DNA of 64,000 nucleotides from Rhizobium tropici CIAT 899 (GCF_000330885.1 NC_020059.1:106001-170000), one strand, 5' to 3'; counted from the stretch's first letter, positions 28,332-37,453 are shown. The notes: generated from the letters alone by a model not told the origin. A program made the numbers and translations.

Positions 28332-28808
28332 ATGGATACAATCGAAAGAGGCCTGGATCCGACCGATCTATCGATCATCGAAATCCTGCAGCAGGATGGG
28401 CGAATCTCGGTATCGGAGCTCGGCCGTCGTGTCGGCCTGTCGCAGCCGGCGGCATCGGAGCGGCTGAAGCGCCTGGAGGAGCGTGGTGTGATTGCCGGCT
28501 ACCGTGCGATGGTCGATCCCGCCGCCGTCGGGCTCGGCATGATGGCGGTCATCCGTCTCAGAACCACGCATGAGCATATCCGGCCTTATCTGAAGCAATT
28601 TTCCGAAATGCCCGAAATTATCGAGGTCCTGAGGCTGACGGGCGAGGATTGCTTCCTGCTCAAGGTTCTCGTGCCGACACCATCAGACCTTGAAACCATC
28701 GTCGATTCCATTGCCCGCCATGGCGCAGTGACAACGTCGCTGGTGCTGCGAAACGAACCCATAAAGGTGATCGGCCGCGATCTCATTCGCAAGGCGGCCG
28801 CCCGCTGA
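28332..28808 (+). CDS. Lrp/AsnC family transcriptional regulator
   Basis: 158 residues. The N-terminal helix-turn-helix is LDPTDLSIIEILQQDGRISV with LGRRVGLSQPAASERLKRLE. The C-terminal RAM (ACT-like) ligand-binding domain includes IAGYRAMVDPAAVGLGMMAV and LRLTGEDCFLLKVLVPTPSDL. It likely controls the adjacent hydrolase and/or LysE gene across the shared 113-bp region (28219-28331). I could not define an operator there. Confidence 0.9.
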   Translation: MDTIERGLDPTDLSIIEILQQDGRISVSELGRRVGLSQPAASERLKRLEERGVIAGYRAMVDPAAVGLGMMAVIRLRTTHEHIRPYLKQFSEMPEIIEVLRLTGEDCFLLKVLVPTPSDLETIVDSIARHGAVTTSLVLRNEPIKVIGRDLIRKAAAR

Positions 28809-28823
28809 AAGAAATGTCTCGCC

Positions 28824-29147
28824 TCAGAACGGCAGCTTGAAGCCGGGCGGGATCGGCAAACCGGCGGTCAATTCGCGCGTCTTTTCGGCTGATATCGCCT
28901 CGGCTTTTTCCTGGGCATCCTTGTTGGCAGCGACGATCAGGTCTTCGAGAATCTCGACATCGTCTTCCTTGAAGAGCGAGGGGTCGATCTTGAGGCCTAG
29001 CATCAGGCCCTTGCCGTTGACGGTAACGGTGACGAGGCCACCGCCGGCCTTGCCTTCGACGCGAATGTCGGCGATCTCCGACTGCATCTTCTCCATCTTC
29101 GCCTGCATTTCCTTCACTTTGCCCATCATGCCCATGATGTCGCGCAT
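28824..29147 (-). CDS. YbaB/EbfC nucleoid-associated protein
   Basis: 107 residues, the usual size. [20 protein letters not shown] is the N-terminal helix, then [18 protein letters not shown] and [20 protein letters not shown]. It ends [12 protein letters not shown], the standard C-terminus of the family. It binds DNA as a dimer. It follows dnaX on the same strand after a 106-bp gap containing a hairpin (AACCGCTTC 29211-29219 with GAAGCGGTT 29225-29233, no T-run). Confidence 0.93.
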   Translation of the reverse strand: MRDIMGMMGKVKEMQAKMEKMQSEIADIRVEGKAGGGLVTVTVNGKGLMLGLKIDPSLFKEDDVEILEDLIVAANKDAQEKAEAISAEKTRELTAGLPIPPGFKLPF

Positions 29148-29253
29148 CGCCTTTGATCCTTCTTCTGCAAGTCTCTGTTTGAGCGACAGGATATGTCGTC
29201 ATGGTCGTCAACCGCTTCAAGCCGAAGCGGTTCCGCCTGCACTCATCCTAGCC

Positions 29254-31128
29254 TTAGAATTCGATGTCGTCGCCGGGTAGAATATCGCCATCGACGGATT
29301 CGGCGATTGCCGGCGGAGCAGCGGCTTCATCCTCTTCGTCCGTCTCGGGAGCCCGCACCCGCACGTCGATAATCTTCGCGCCCGGAAATTGTGCCAGGAT
29401 CGCCGCGACATCGGGGTCTTGCCGCGCATCGGCGACCCGCTGCTTCTGGGCGTTCGCCTCGGCCTCGACAAGCGTCGGCTGGCCTTCCTCGCGGCTGAGG
29501 CTGACGATCCAGTGGATGCCGGTCCATTCCTTCAGCTTGACGGCAAGCTCGTTCAGCAGTGTGCCCGGCGCGCCCGGCGTTAAGCTGACATCAAGCCTTC
29601 CTGGCTCCAGCTTGACCGGGCGCACGAAGGTGCGCACCAACGCCTTCAGCTTAGGATCGCGCTTCTGGCTGGCAAGTTCGGCAATGTCGGCCATCGAATT
29701 GACAGGCACCAGCGGCTTCGGCGCTTCGGCGGGCTTCTGCTCGATGCGTCCGATAGGTTGCGAATCCGGCTGTGTATTCGGCACGGCGCGCAGCATGGCG
29801 ACCGGTGCGGAAGGCGCGGGGCGTGGCGCCGGCGTTTCGACGGCACGGGCCACGGTGTTGCCCTGATAGGACACAGCGCCGCCACCATTGCCGCCGCTTG
29901 AAGAGGGCGACGGACGAGCGCCGCCATTCCCGTCAGAAAATTCGGCAAGCCTGCGCGCGGCATCTTCCGGTGCCGGTAGATGCGCGGCATGCGCGAGCCG
30001 GATCAGCACCATTTCGGCGGCGCCGGCGGTGCGCGAGGCGTTCTCCGTCTCGGCAATGCCCTTGAGAAGCATCTGCCAGATGCGGGAAAGTGCGGTAACC
30101 GCAACCCCTTGCGCGAATTCCGCCGCTTTCGTGCGCTCGACTTCGCTGAGCGACGGATCGTCGGCGGCATCGGGCACATATTTGAGGCGGGTCACGAGAT
30201 GGGTGAAATCGGCAAGGTCGGTGAGCACGACGACAGGATTGGCGCCGGCCTCGTACTGGCTGTTGAATTCGGCAAGGGCTGCCGAAACATCGCCTTTGAC
30301 GACATGGCCGAAGAGATCGACGATGCGGGCGCGGTCGGCAAGCCCGAGCATGGCGCGCACCGCGTCGGCGGCAACGAAGCCGCTGCCATGGGCGATCGCC
30401 TGATCAAGCAGCGACAGGCCGTCGCGTGCCGAGCCTTCGGCGGCGCGGGCGATCATGGCGAGTGCTTCCGGCTCGGCCTCGATGCCTTCCTTGCCGGCAA
30501 TGGTGGTGAACAGCCCGACGAGATCGGAAGCGCTGATGCGGCGCAGATCGAATCGCTGACAGCGCGACAGCACCGTGATTGGAACTTTACGGATTTCCGT
30601 CGTGGCGAAGATGAACTTCACATGCTCGGGCGGCTCTTCGAGCGTCTTCAGGAGCCCGTTGAACGCCGCCGTCGACAGCATGTGCACTTCGTCGATGATA
30701 TAGACCTTGTAGCGAGCCGAGACCGGGCGGTAGCGCACCTGCTCGATGATCTCCCTTATATCGTCGATACCGGTATGCGAGGCGGCGTCCATCTCGATGA
30801 CGTCGACATGCCGGCCTTCCATGATCGCCTGGCAATGGTCGCCGGGCTCGCGCAGGTCGATGGTGGGCCGATCGATGTCAGCGGTCTTGTAGTTGAGGGC
30901 GCGTGCCAAGATGCGGGCGGTCGTGGTCTTGCCGACGCCGCGCACGCCGGTCAGCATATAGGCCTGGGCGATGCGGCCGGTCTCGAACGCGTTGGTCAGC
31001 GTTCGAACCATCGGCTCCTGGCCGACCATCAGATCCGTGAAGTACTTGGGTCTGTATTTGCGGGCCAGCACCCGGTAACCGGTGCCGGTCGAAGCGGCAT
31101 CTTTTGCTTGTCGCTCGGTGTCGCTCAT
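29254..31128 (-). CDS. dnaX: DNA polymerase III subunits gamma/tau
   Basis: 624 residues. The clamp-loader ATPase has Walker A in GVRGVGKTTTARILARAL and Walker B in YIIDEVHMLSTAAFNGLLK, followed by LEEPPEHVKFIFATTEIRKV with sensor residues. A long Pro/Ala-rich region and a C-terminal tau-like domain follow. The zinc-binding Cys motif seen in many DnaX proteins between Walker A and HVDVIEMDAASHTGIDDIRE is replaced here by DRPTIDLREPGDHCQ (one Cys only), which I believe is common in Rhizobiales. ATG 31128 is the family start. Confidence 0.95.
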   Translation of the reverse strand: MSDTERQAKDAASTGTGYRVLARKYRPKYFTDLMVGQEPMVRTLTNAFETGRIAQAYMLTGVRGVGKTTTARILARALNYKTADIDRPTIDLREPGDHCQAIMEGRHVDVIEMDAASHTGIDDIREIIEQVRYRPVSARYKVYIIDEVHMLSTAAFNGLLKTLEEPPEHVKFIFATTEIRKVPITVLSRCQRFDLRRISASDLVGLFTTIAGKEGIEAEPEALAMIARAAEGSARDGLSLLDQAIAHGSGFVAADAVRAMLGLADRARIVDLFGHVVKGDVSAALAEFNSQYEAGANPVVVLTDLADFTHLVTRLKYVPDAADDPSLSEVERTKAAEFAQGVAVTALSRIWQMLLKGIAETENASRTAGAAEMVLIRLAHAAHLPAPEDAARRLAEFSDGNGGARPSPSSSGGNGGGAVSYQGNTVARAVETPAPRPAPSAPVAMLRAVPNTQPDSQPIGRIEQKPAEAPKPLVPVNSMADIAELASQKRDPKLKALVRTFVRPVKLEPGRLDVSLTPGAPGTLLNELAVKLKEWTGIHWIVSLSREEGQPTLVEAEANAQKQRVADARQDPDVAAILAQFPGAKIIDVRVRAPETDEEDEAAAPPAIAESVDGDILPGDDIEF

Positions 31129-31175
31129 CGCCCTGCTTGTTGCCCGGAAAGCCGGGTCTTGCTTTCGGAAAGGGT

Positions 31176-31272
31176 GGGAGGCTGGCACGAATGACCCGTG
31201 CCGGGCTCGTTAGGGCTGCTTCCTTCCGGACCTGACCCGGTTGGCGAGTGGCTCGTCCACCACCAACCTCCC
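31176..31272 (-). ncRNA. ffs: Bacterial signal recognition particle RNA (4.5S RNA)
   Basis: 97-nt reverse-strand RNA. The ends pair (GGGAGGTTGG at 31263-31272 with CCAGCCTCCC at 31176-31185). The apical domain has the universal SRP signature: GGTCAGGTCCGGAAGGAAGC in part, with the GGAA tetraloop and the asymmetric A-rich internal loop that binds Ffh. It is next to dnaX, as in many alphaproteobacteria. Confidence 0.95.
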
Positions 31273-31279
31273 GGATGCA

Positions 31280-31308
31280 CATATCGGCAATATCGTCATC
31301 AAAAGCAA
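31280..31308 (-). promoter_or_regulatory. Promoter of the 4.5S RNA gene
   Basis: TTGCTT (31303-31308, reverse strand), a 17-bp spacer and GATATG (31280-31285). This puts the start 7 bp further at the first G of the RNA (31272), in exact agreement with the folded 5' end. Confidence 0.7.
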
Positions 31309-31347
31309 GCCAAGGTCAAAAAAAACTGCTAAACATTTGATAAAACA

Positions 31348-31773
31348 ATGGAGGATGCCCCTTTGAAGGAGTTTACGCTCGACGATCGTCTTGCGAATGA
31401 CAGCGTTTCCGTCACCATAACTGGCCTTTGCGACGTCAGGCTGATGAAGGATCGCCGCTGGCCGTGGCTCGTGTTGATCCCGCGCCGGCCCGACAAATCG
31501 GAAGTTTTCGAGCTGACGCCCCTCGATCGGATCTTGCTGACCTTCGAAACGGATAAGGTCGCAAGCGTCCTGAAGACGGTGACGGGGGCAACAAAAATCA
31601 ATGTCGGGGCACTTGGAAATATCGTCCGCCAGCTGCATGTTCATGTCATCGCGCGGTTCGAAGGTGATGCCAATTGGCCGGGTCCCGTCTGGGGCTATGG
31701 CAAGGCGGAACCCTATTCGGACGAAGACATGAACAGCCTCATAGCCAAGTTGCGGGAAACGCTTTCACAATGA
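31348..31773 (+). CDS. HIT family protein
   Basis: 141 residues. The histidine triad is LHVHVIARFEGD near residue 95, with DRRWPWLVLIPRR as the conserved substrate-binding strand and GALGNIVRQLHVHV before it. HIT proteins hydrolyse or transfer nucleotidyl groups; the substrate is unknown. It overlaps the next gene (nudC) by 4 bp (ATGA), so the two are cotranscribed, which suggests a shared role in nucleotide clean-up. Confidence 0.9.
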   Translation: MEDAPLKEFTLDDRLANDSVSVTITGLCDVRLMKDRRWPWLVLIPRRPDKSEVFELTPLDRILLTFETDKVASVLKTVTGATKINVGALGNIVRQLHVHVIARFEGDANWPGPVWGYGKAEPYSDEDMNSLIAKLRETLSQ

Positions 31774-32729
31774 GCCATTCCATCTTTTCCTCGGATGCCC
31801 CGCATCCGGAAGCCAGCAGTCTCACCGCTTTTGCGGAAAACCAGCTCAACCGGGATGCCGAGCATCGCGACGAGGAATCGATCAAGCAGGCGCTTGCCAA
31901 GGAAGGCACGCACATCCTGGCCTTCGCCCAGGACCGGCTTGTCTTGAAGCATGATGGCCAGGTGCTCGACCCTCTGTTTGCGCGCTACGAGTTGAAGGAT
32001 CTCGATCCGAATTGGGATGAGGCCGTGTTGCTCGGCTACCGCAAGACCGGCGAGCCTCGGCTTGCCGTGCCCGTACGTGTCAATCCAGACGAGCTTGCCA
32101 GCCAGTACAAGCCGGCTGACATGCGCTCGCTGTGGCGCGATCTTCTGCTGGAAGGCGAAATCCTCGGCGAAGCCGCGCAGGGCATGAGCCTCCTCCGCTG
32201 GAATGGCGACAATCGCTTCTGCGGTCGGTGCGGCTCGGTCATGGAAAGCCGGATCGGCGGCTACAAGCGGGTTTGCACGGCCTGCGAACACGTGATCTTC
32301 CCGCGCACCGATCCGGTCGTCATCATGCTCGGCATCGACGAGGAAAGGAATCGCTGTCTGCTTGGCCGCAGCCATCATTTCGCGCCGGGCATGTATTCCT
32401 GTCTCGCCGGTTTCGTCGAACCGGGCGAAACCATCGAGAATGCGGTGCGCCGCGAAACGCTCGAGGAATCCGGTATTCATATCGGCCGCGTACGCTATCA
32501 CGCCTCGCAGCCCTGGCCGATGCCGCATTCCCTCATGATCGGCTGCTATGCTGAAGCCAAGTCGATGGAAATCCATATGGATGAGGCCGAGCTCGAGGAT
32601 TGCCGCTGGTTTACGCCGGAAGAGACGCTTGCCATGCTCGACCGCGTCTCGGCATCCGGGAATACCTCTCCGCCCAAGGGCACCATCGCCCATCGCCTGA
32701 TGCGCGACTGGGTGGAATGGAAGCGCTAG
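31770..32729 (+). CDS. nudC: NADH pyrophosphatase / NAD-capped RNA hydrolase
   Basis: 319 residues. The N-terminal domain precedes the zinc ribbon CGRCG (about 152) with CTACEHVIFPRTDPVVIM. The Nudix box is GFVEPGETIENAVRRETLEE followed by SG, and the SQPWPMPHSLMIG motif is specific to NudC. It hydrolyses NADH and removes NAD caps from RNA. ATG 31770 overlaps the HIT gene stop; the YafY-type gene follows 11 bp later. Confidence 0.95.
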   Translation: MSHSIFSSDAPHPEASSLTAFAENQLNRDAEHRDEESIKQALAKEGTHILAFAQDRLVLKHDGQVLDPLFARYELKDLDPNWDEAVLLGYRKTGEPRLAVPVRVNPDELASQYKPADMRSLWRDLLLEGEILGEAAQGMSLLRWNGDNRFCGRCGSVMESRIGGYKRVCTACEHVIFPRTDPVVIMLGIDEERNRCLLGRSHHFAPGMYSCLAGFVEPGETIENAVRRETLEESGIHIGRVRYHASQPWPMPHSLMIGCYAEAKSMEIHMDEAELEDCRWFTPEETLAMLDRVSASGNTSPPKGTIAHRLMRDWVEWKR

Positions 32730-32740
32730 GACTATCCTCC

Positions 32741-33427
32741 ATGGCCCGCTCCGAACGCTTGTTGACGCTGTTGCAGACGCTGCGGCGCTATCGCCGTCCG
32801 GTGAGCGGCGCCGTTCTGGCGGAGGAAACCGGCGTCAGCCTGCGCACGCTCTATCGCGATATCGCCAGCCTGCAGTCGCAGGGCGCCATGATCGAGGGCG
32901 AACCGGGGATCGGCTATGTCCTGAAGCCCGGCTTCATGCTGCCGCCGATGATGTTCTCGCAGGATGAGATCGAAGCGCTGGTGCTGGGATCGCGATGGGT
33001 GGCGCGTGCAACCGACGCCCGCCTGGCGGCGGCCGGAACCGACGCTCTCGCCAAGATCGCTGCCGTTCTGCCTCCGGAGATGCGGGAGGCCATCGATCAG
33101 GCCGCCGTGGTCGTCGGCACGCGCCGCATCACCGAAGACAAGGCCGATCTTTCCCTGATGCGCAAGGCGATCCAGACGGAACGCATGGTGCAACTGACTT
33201 ATGGCGACGTGAACGGCGCCATCTCGACCCGCCGCATCTGGCCCTTCGCGCTCGGCTATTTCGACAATTCCCGTATCATCATGGCCTGGTGTGAGCTGCG
33301 CCAGGATTTCCGCCATTTCCGCGCCGACCGCATCGTTGATTTCGCGGTACTCGAGGCGCGCTACCCACGCCGCCGCGTCGCCCTCGCACGAGAATGGCAG
33401 GAGCGCGAGGGCCTGGCTCACAATTAA
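32741..33427 (+). CDS. YafY-type transcriptional regulator (HTH-WYL)
   Basis: 228 residues. The N-terminal DeoR-like HTH is RLLTLLQTLRRYRRPVSGAV with TGVSLRTLYRDIASLQSQGA. The C-terminal WYL-type domain shows QTERMVQLTYGDVNGAISTR, IWPFALGYFDNSRIIMAWCE and RADRIVDFAVLEARYPRRR. Such proteins bind nucleic acids or small ligands and act as repressors or activators. Target unknown. ATG 32741 gives the family start; it lies 11 bp after nudC. Confidence 0.9.
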   Translation: MARSERLLTLLQTLRRYRRPVSGAVLAEETGVSLRTLYRDIASLQSQGAMIEGEPGIGYVLKPGFMLPPMMFSQDEIEALVLGSRWVARATDARLAAAGTDALAKIAAVLPPEMREAIDQAAVVVGTRRITEDKADLSLMRKAIQTERMVQLTYGDVNGAISTRRIWPFALGYFDNSRIIMAWCELRQDFRHFRADRIVDFAVLEARYPRRRVALAREWQEREGLAHN

Positions 33428-33509
33428 TCTCGAAGCGTAACGCTACTGCCAGAAACTGTCAGTAGGGGCGGCTATAATGGGTCCATTCAATCAGGAAGGA
33501 GGACCGATC

Positions 33510-33737
33510 ATGGCAGGCAACGTTTCCATCATTTCGCAACATGTGCATCGCGGTGGCATCGAGGCGCTTAAAGGCAAGCATCAGTCATGGCCGGCTCGTC
33601 TCTCTGAGGTCGCGCTCGGCTATTTCAGCCGTCGCTGGAATCGCCTTGATATCGAGGAAGTGCCTGATTCCGTGAAGCGGGATCTTGGCTTTCTCGACGG
33701 TTGTGAGCCGTATCGAGAGGAAGATCGGATGCGCTGA
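33510..33737 (+). CDS. Small protein, possibly DUF1127-like
   Basis: 75 residues, start ATG 33510 with an excellent AGGAAGGAGG ribosome-binding site 7 bp upstream. The C-terminal stretch RRWNRLDIEEVPDSVKRDLG resembles the short arginine-containing DUF1127 domains of rhizobia (...L..L.D..L.D.GL), but the match is weak. It stands alone between the YafY-type and VOC genes; the 220-bp gap that follows (33738-33958) holds nothing I can support. Confidence 0.55.
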   Translation: MAGNVSIISQHVHRGGIEALKGKHQSWPARLSEVALGYFSRRWNRLDIEEVPDSVKRDLGFLDGCEPYREEDRMR

Positions 33738-33958
33738 GGCAGTCGGCGGGAGTTCGTCGTGGCCCTCGCGATAACAACCTTCGCATAATCAAAGATCAGA
33801 GCGCAAGACGCTGATCCAAAGGGTGCAATACGCTTTGGAACCGCGTCTCAGCACGCATTCAACCAGGCAATGACACAGTCACTCTCGGCGAACTTTGCTC
33901 CGTTCGCCGGTTCCTATCCGCATGCCCTTAAATTCACCCAAACGAGAGGACCATTCAA

Positions 33959-34327
33959 ATGACCAACCCGAACCTCATCATTTTCTACGTCAAGGATCCC
34001 AGCGAAAGCACGCCGTTTTACCGCGATCTCTTCGGCCGTGAGCCGGCCTTCGCGTCACCGAACTTCGTGGCCTTCGCGCTCGACAACGGCCTGAGCCTCG
34101 GCCTCTGGCGCCGTAGCAGCGTCGAGCCGCAACCCTCCGCCATCGGCAATCGCGGCGAATTGGGTTTCATGGTCGAGGGCGCCGGCGCCGTTGAGCAGCA
34201 TTACAGGGATTGGAAGGCACGCGGCCTGCCGATCGCGCAGGAGCTGACGACCATGGATTTCGGCCCGACCTTCGTCGTGCTCGATCCCGATGGCCACCGT
34301 CTGCGCGTTTGTGAGCCGGATAAATAA
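33959..34327 (+). CDS. VOC family protein
   Basis: 122 residues of the vicinal-oxygen-chelate (glyoxalase/bleomycin resistance) fold, seen as two beta-alpha-beta-beta-beta units: LIIFYVKDPSESTPFYRDLF, FVAFALDNGLSLGLW, then GFMVEGAGAVEQHYRDWKARG and TFVVLDPDGHRLRVCEPDK. Metal ligands and substrate cannot be assigned. GAGAGGACC precedes the ATG. The neighbour at 34595 is another VOC protein but of a different subgroup. Confidence 0.85.
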   Translation: MTNPNLIIFYVKDPSESTPFYRDLFGREPAFASPNFVAFALDNGLSLGLWRRSSVEPQPSAIGNRGELGFMVEGAGAVEQHYRDWKARGLPIAQELTTMDFGPTFVVLDPDGHRLRVCEPDK

Positions 34328-34345
34328 GTGTCGCGCGAATGGCTT

Positions 34346-34500
34346 GCCCCTCACCCTAGCCCTCTCCCCGCTTGCGGGGAGAGGGGACGACCTCAGGCTC
34401 TCGCCAAGCCCAATGATGGAAGGTAGGCTGCAGGTGCGTCTATGCCCTTCTCCCCGCAGGCGGGGAGAAGGTGGCCGACAGGCCGGATGAGGGGCTAGCG
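34346..34500. repeat. Palindromic intergenic repeat (second copy of the 12.1-kb family)
   Basis: The left unit has CCCTCACCCTAGCCCTCTCC and hairpin CCCTCTCCCCGC/GCGGGGAGAGGG (34360-34385). The right unit has CCCTTCTCCCCGC/GCGGGGAGAAGG (34445-34471) and ends ATGAGGGGCTAGCG. The outer ends pair. It matches the element at 12077-12226. The rest of the gap 34501-34594 holds no gene I can support. Confidence 0.9.
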
Positions 34501-34594
34501 GCGACTGCCGGAGATCGTTTCATCAAAGTGGTTTGTCATGCAGTCATGCCAATCGTCTAAGTTGACTTCCAACATTTGCAAAAGAAACTGATCG

Positions 34595-35020
34595 ATGTAC
34601 CCAAACCGACGCGAGGATCAATTGCTCCATCATATTTCGTTCGGTGTCTCCGATATCGAGAAAGCCGCCGCCTTCTACGACGCAGCATTCGCACCGCTCG
34701 CCTATGTCAGGGTTTGGGAAGACTTGACCGCCGGCGATCCCGACCAGGCGATCGGATATGGCCCGGCGGGCGGTGGCGACAAGTTCGCCATCAAATTGCG
34801 TGGCAAGGAAGCGCGGGCACCCGGCTCCGGTTTTCATTTGGCCTTTGCCGCGCCAAACCGGGAAGCCGTCCTCTCATTTTACGAGGCCGCACTCGCTCAT
34901 GGTGGCACGGACAACGGGCCGCCAGGCCTCCGGCCGCATTACGGCCCGGATTATTTCGCGGCCTTCGTCATCGATCCGGATGGGCATCGAATCGAGGTCG
35001 TAACCAAGGCGTCGCCATAA
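34595..35020 (+). CDS. VOC family protein (glyoxalase-like)
   Basis: 141 residues. HHISFGVSDIEKAAAFYDAA is the classic start of this VOC subgroup, followed by FAIKLRGKEARAPGSGFHLAF, AALAHGGTDNGPPGLRPHYG and YFAAFVIDPDGHRIEVVTK. The His near the N-terminus and Glu in RIEVV are the likely metal ligands. Substrate unknown. Related proteins start just before the first His, so a TTG or the ATG at 34595 could be the true start. Confidence 0.85.
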   Translation: MYPNRREDQLLHHISFGVSDIEKAAAFYDAAFAPLAYVRVWEDLTAGDPDQAIGYGPAGGGDKFAIKLRGKEARAPGSGFHLAFAAPNREAVLSFYEAALAHGGTDNGPPGLRPHYGPDYFAAFVIDPDGHRIEVVTKASP

Positions 35021-35027
35021 CCGCTTT

Positions 35028-35882
35028 CTAAAGTTCGCCGCGTGTCGGGTGCCCCTTGTAGACGCCGAGGATCCGGACCTTTTCGGAGAAGAAGCGCAGT
35101 TCTTCCAGCGCGCGGCGCACATGCGCATCGGCGGGATGGCCCTCGATATCGGCATAGAATTGCGTTGCGACAAAACGGCCGCCGAGCTGATAGCTTTCAA
35201 GCTTCGTCATGTTGATGCCATTGGTGGCGAAGCCGCCGAGCGCCTTGTAGAGCGCGGCGGGAATGTTGCGGACGTTGAAGACGAAAGTGGTGACGATCTT
35301 TTCGTCCGCCGCGCTGCGTGCTGCCCAGTCTTCGTCGCGCGACAGGATGACGAAACGCGTCATGTTATTTTCGGTGTCTTCGACATTCTCGGCGATGATC
35401 TCCAGCCCGTAGAGATCGGCCGCAAGCCGCGGCGCCAGTGCCGCCATGCTGCGGTCGCCGGTTTCCTTGATCAGCTTGGCAGCCCCCGCCGTATCGCCGG
35501 CAATGACCGGTTTCCAGCCATTGGCGCGCACGATGTTGCGGCATTGCCCGAGCGCATGGATATGGCTGTGGACCGTGCGGATCTCTTCCTTCTTGACACC
35601 GGGCAGCACCATCAGCTGAAAGCGGATCGGCATGAAATATTCGCCGACGATATGCAGGCGCGATTCCGGCAGCAGATGATGGATGTCGGCGACGCGGCCG
35701 GCGATCGTGTTTTCGATCGGGATCATGCCGAGATCGGCATCGCCGTTCTCGATGGCGGTGAGGGCATCCTCGAAGGTCTGGCAGGGCAGCGGCTCCATGG
35801 TCGGGAACATGTCACGGCTGGCCATATCGGAATTGGCGCCGTACTCGCCCTGGAAAGAGATCTTGTTGGTCTTGGTAATCAT
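35028..35882 (-). CDS. pheA: Prephenate dehydratase
   Basis: 284 residues. It makes phenylpyruvate from prephenate in phenylalanine synthesis. The catalytic PDT domain has ISFQGEYGANSDMASRDMFP, FEDALTAIENGDADLGMIPI with ENTIAGRV, and the TRF motif in NMTRFVILSRDE. The C-terminal ACT domain with TNGINMTKLESYQLGG (ESYQ-type motif) is the phenylalanine-sensing site. ATG 35882 is the family start. kdsB lies just upstream on the same strand (25 bp). Confidence 0.96.
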   Translation of the reverse strand: MITKTNKISFQGEYGANSDMASRDMFPTMEPLPCQTFEDALTAIENGDADLGMIPIENTIAGRVADIHHLLPESRLHIVGEYFMPIRFQLMVLPGVKKEEIRTVHSHIHALGQCRNIVRANGWKPVIAGDTAGAAKLIKETGDRSMAALAPRLAADLYGLEIIAENVEDTENNMTRFVILSRDEDWAARSAADEKIVTTFVFNVRNIPAALYKALGGFATNGINMTKLESYQLGGRFVATQFYADIEGHPADAHVRRALEELRFFSEKVRILGVYKGHPTRGEL

Positions 35883-35907
35883 TGGGACTGCCCTTGGGGG
35901 AACGCCG

Positions 35908-36663
35908 TTAGAGAGCGGCGGCGGAGAGGATGCGTCTGGCCTTTTCGAGGTCGGCGGGAGTATCGACACCGAGCGGGACCGTGTCAACGATCTCGACATC
36001 GATGCGCATGCCGGCTTCGAGCGCCCGCAGCTGCTCGAGTGATTCGCGCAGTTCCAGCGTCGACGGGCCGAGGCTCACGAATTTCGCGAGTGCAGCACGG
36101 CGGTAAGCATAGAGACCGATATGGTGATAGAGCGGCCCCTTGCCGTAGGGCGCTGTTGCACGCGTGAAATACAGCGCGCGCAGGCGATTTTCGGAAATCG
36201 GCGAGCCGATGACCTTGACGACGCTCGGCAGGGTCTTTTCCTCCTCGTCCTTGATCTCGACGGTCAGTGTGGCGATGTCGACGGCCGGATTTTCCAGCGG
36301 GCGCAGCGAGGCACGGATGGTCTCGGGATCAATGGTGGGCAGGTCGCCCTGCACGTTGACGACGATTTCGGCCCGGCCCTGCGGATCGACGGCCTGCAGC
36401 GCCTCGTAGATGCGGTCCGAGCCCGATTGATGGTCGGTGCGCGTCATGACGACCTCGAAGCCGGCATTGGCGACTGCGGCATAGGTATCCTCATGGTCGA
36501 CGGCGACGACGATGCGACCGATCGCCGCCTCGCGCGCGCGCCTGGCAACCTGTACGATCATCGGCAGACCGCAAATATCCGCGAGCGGCTTGCCCGGCAG
36601 GCGCGTGGAGGCCATGCGGGCGGGAATGAGGACCAGCGTCTTGTCTAAATTTGAATCAGTCAT
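35908..36663 (-). CDS. kdsB: CMP-KDO synthetase (3-deoxy-manno-octulosonate cytidylyltransferase)
   Basis: 251 residues. It activates KDO for lipopolysaccharide core synthesis. The nucleotide-binding start is [20 protein letters not shown]. Then [39 protein letters not shown] and [20 protein letters not shown] follow, all family-typical. ATG 36663 gives the usual N-terminus. It is divergent from cycM and cotranscribed with pheA. Confidence 0.96.
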   Translation of the reverse strand: MTDSNLDKTLVLIPARMASTRLPGKPLADICGLPMIVQVARRAREAAIGRIVVAVDHEDTYAAVANAGFEVVMTRTDHQSGSDRIYEALQAVDPQGRAEIVVNVQGDLPTIDPETIRASLRPLENPAVDIATLTVEIKDEEEKTLPSVVKVIGSPISENRLRALYFTRATAPYGKGPLYHHIGLYAYRRAALAKFVSLGPSTLELRESLEQLRALEAGMRIDVEIVDTVPLGVDTPADLEKARRILSAAAL

Positions 36664-36814
36664 TGTTGGGCCTTCTATTCCCGAGGGAAAAGTGTCAAAA
36701 CGTCTCACGGTGGAGACCGTTTACAGAGTTGCAAGAAACAGCCAAAAGACATAGGTTTCGCGCGAATTCAAGATGGGCCAGCGGAGGATGCTGGCGGCGA
36801 GGGGAGCATAGCAG

Positions 36815-37393
36815 ATGAATTCATCCTACGTGAACATGGGTGTCGGGGCGCTTTTGGCCACGCTGTTCGTGTTGAAGTCCGTGTCGCTCGCGTCAGGATT
36901 TATTTTCCATTCAGAGGCGCCGGAAAAGCCCGGTTTTACCATCGTCGCGACCGAGGAACCGGCTGCGGGCGGCGACAAGGGCGCGGCTGCCAAGCCGGAT
37001 ACGCCGATCGCTCAGCTTCTGCAGAAGGCTGATGCCAAGGTCGGCGAAACGATCTTCAAGAAGTGTCAGGCCTGTCATTCCGGAGAAAAGGGTGGTCCGA
37101 ACAAGGTTGGTCCCGATCTCTGGGGTATTGTCGACCGCCCGGTCGCCGAGCACGAGGGCTTCGCCTATTCGTCCGGCATGAAGGATTTTTCCAAGGGCGG
37201 TACGGAAAAGTGGACCTATGACCACCTCTATCACTTCCTGGCCGCGCCAAAGAAATTCGTCGCCGGAACGGCAATGGGCTTTGCCGGCCTGCCGAAGGAA
37301 GAGGATCGCGCCAACGTGATCGCCTATCTGCGCACGCTTGCCGATACCCAGGTGCCGCTGCCGGACCCGAACGCACCGGCCGCCACGAACTAA
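36815..37393 (+). CDS. cycM: Membrane-anchored c-type cytochrome (CycM-like)
   Basis: 192 residues. An uncleaved N-terminal membrane helix ([20 protein letters not shown]) is followed by a Pro/Ala-rich linker. The class I cytochrome c domain has the haem site [20 protein letters not shown] and axial Met region [20 protein letters not shown]. This matches CycM of rhizobia, which passes electrons from the bc1 complex to the aa3 oxidase at the periplasmic side of the inner membrane. It ends with a strong terminator. Confidence 0.93.
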   Translation: MNSSYVNMGVGALLATLFVLKSVSLASGFIFHSEAPEKPGFTIVATEEPAAGGDKGAAAKPDTPIAQLLQKADAKVGETIFKKCQACHSGEKGGPNKVGPDLWGIVDRPVAEHEGFAYSSGMKDFSKGGTEKWTYDHLYHFLAAPKKFVAGTAMGFAGLPKEEDRANVIAYLRTLADTQVPLPDPNAPAATN

Positions 37394-37414
37394 CACAAGC
37401 CACAAACGTGATTG

Positions 37415-37442
37415 AAAAACGCGGCCGTCAGGCCGCGTTTTT
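37415..37442 (+). terminator. Strong intrinsic terminator after cycM
   Basis: Perfect 12-bp stem AAAAACGCGGCC/GGCCGCGTTTTT with a GTCA loop; T-runs on both strands. It serves cycM and, on the reverse strand, the end of the patatin gene region. Confidence 0.92.
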
Positions 37443-37453
37443 GTGTGGCTCGC

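Noticed and set aside
29211..29233. Terminator between dnaX and ybaB
   Set aside because: The stem is perfect but has no T-run on either side, so I kept it only as a note under ybaB.
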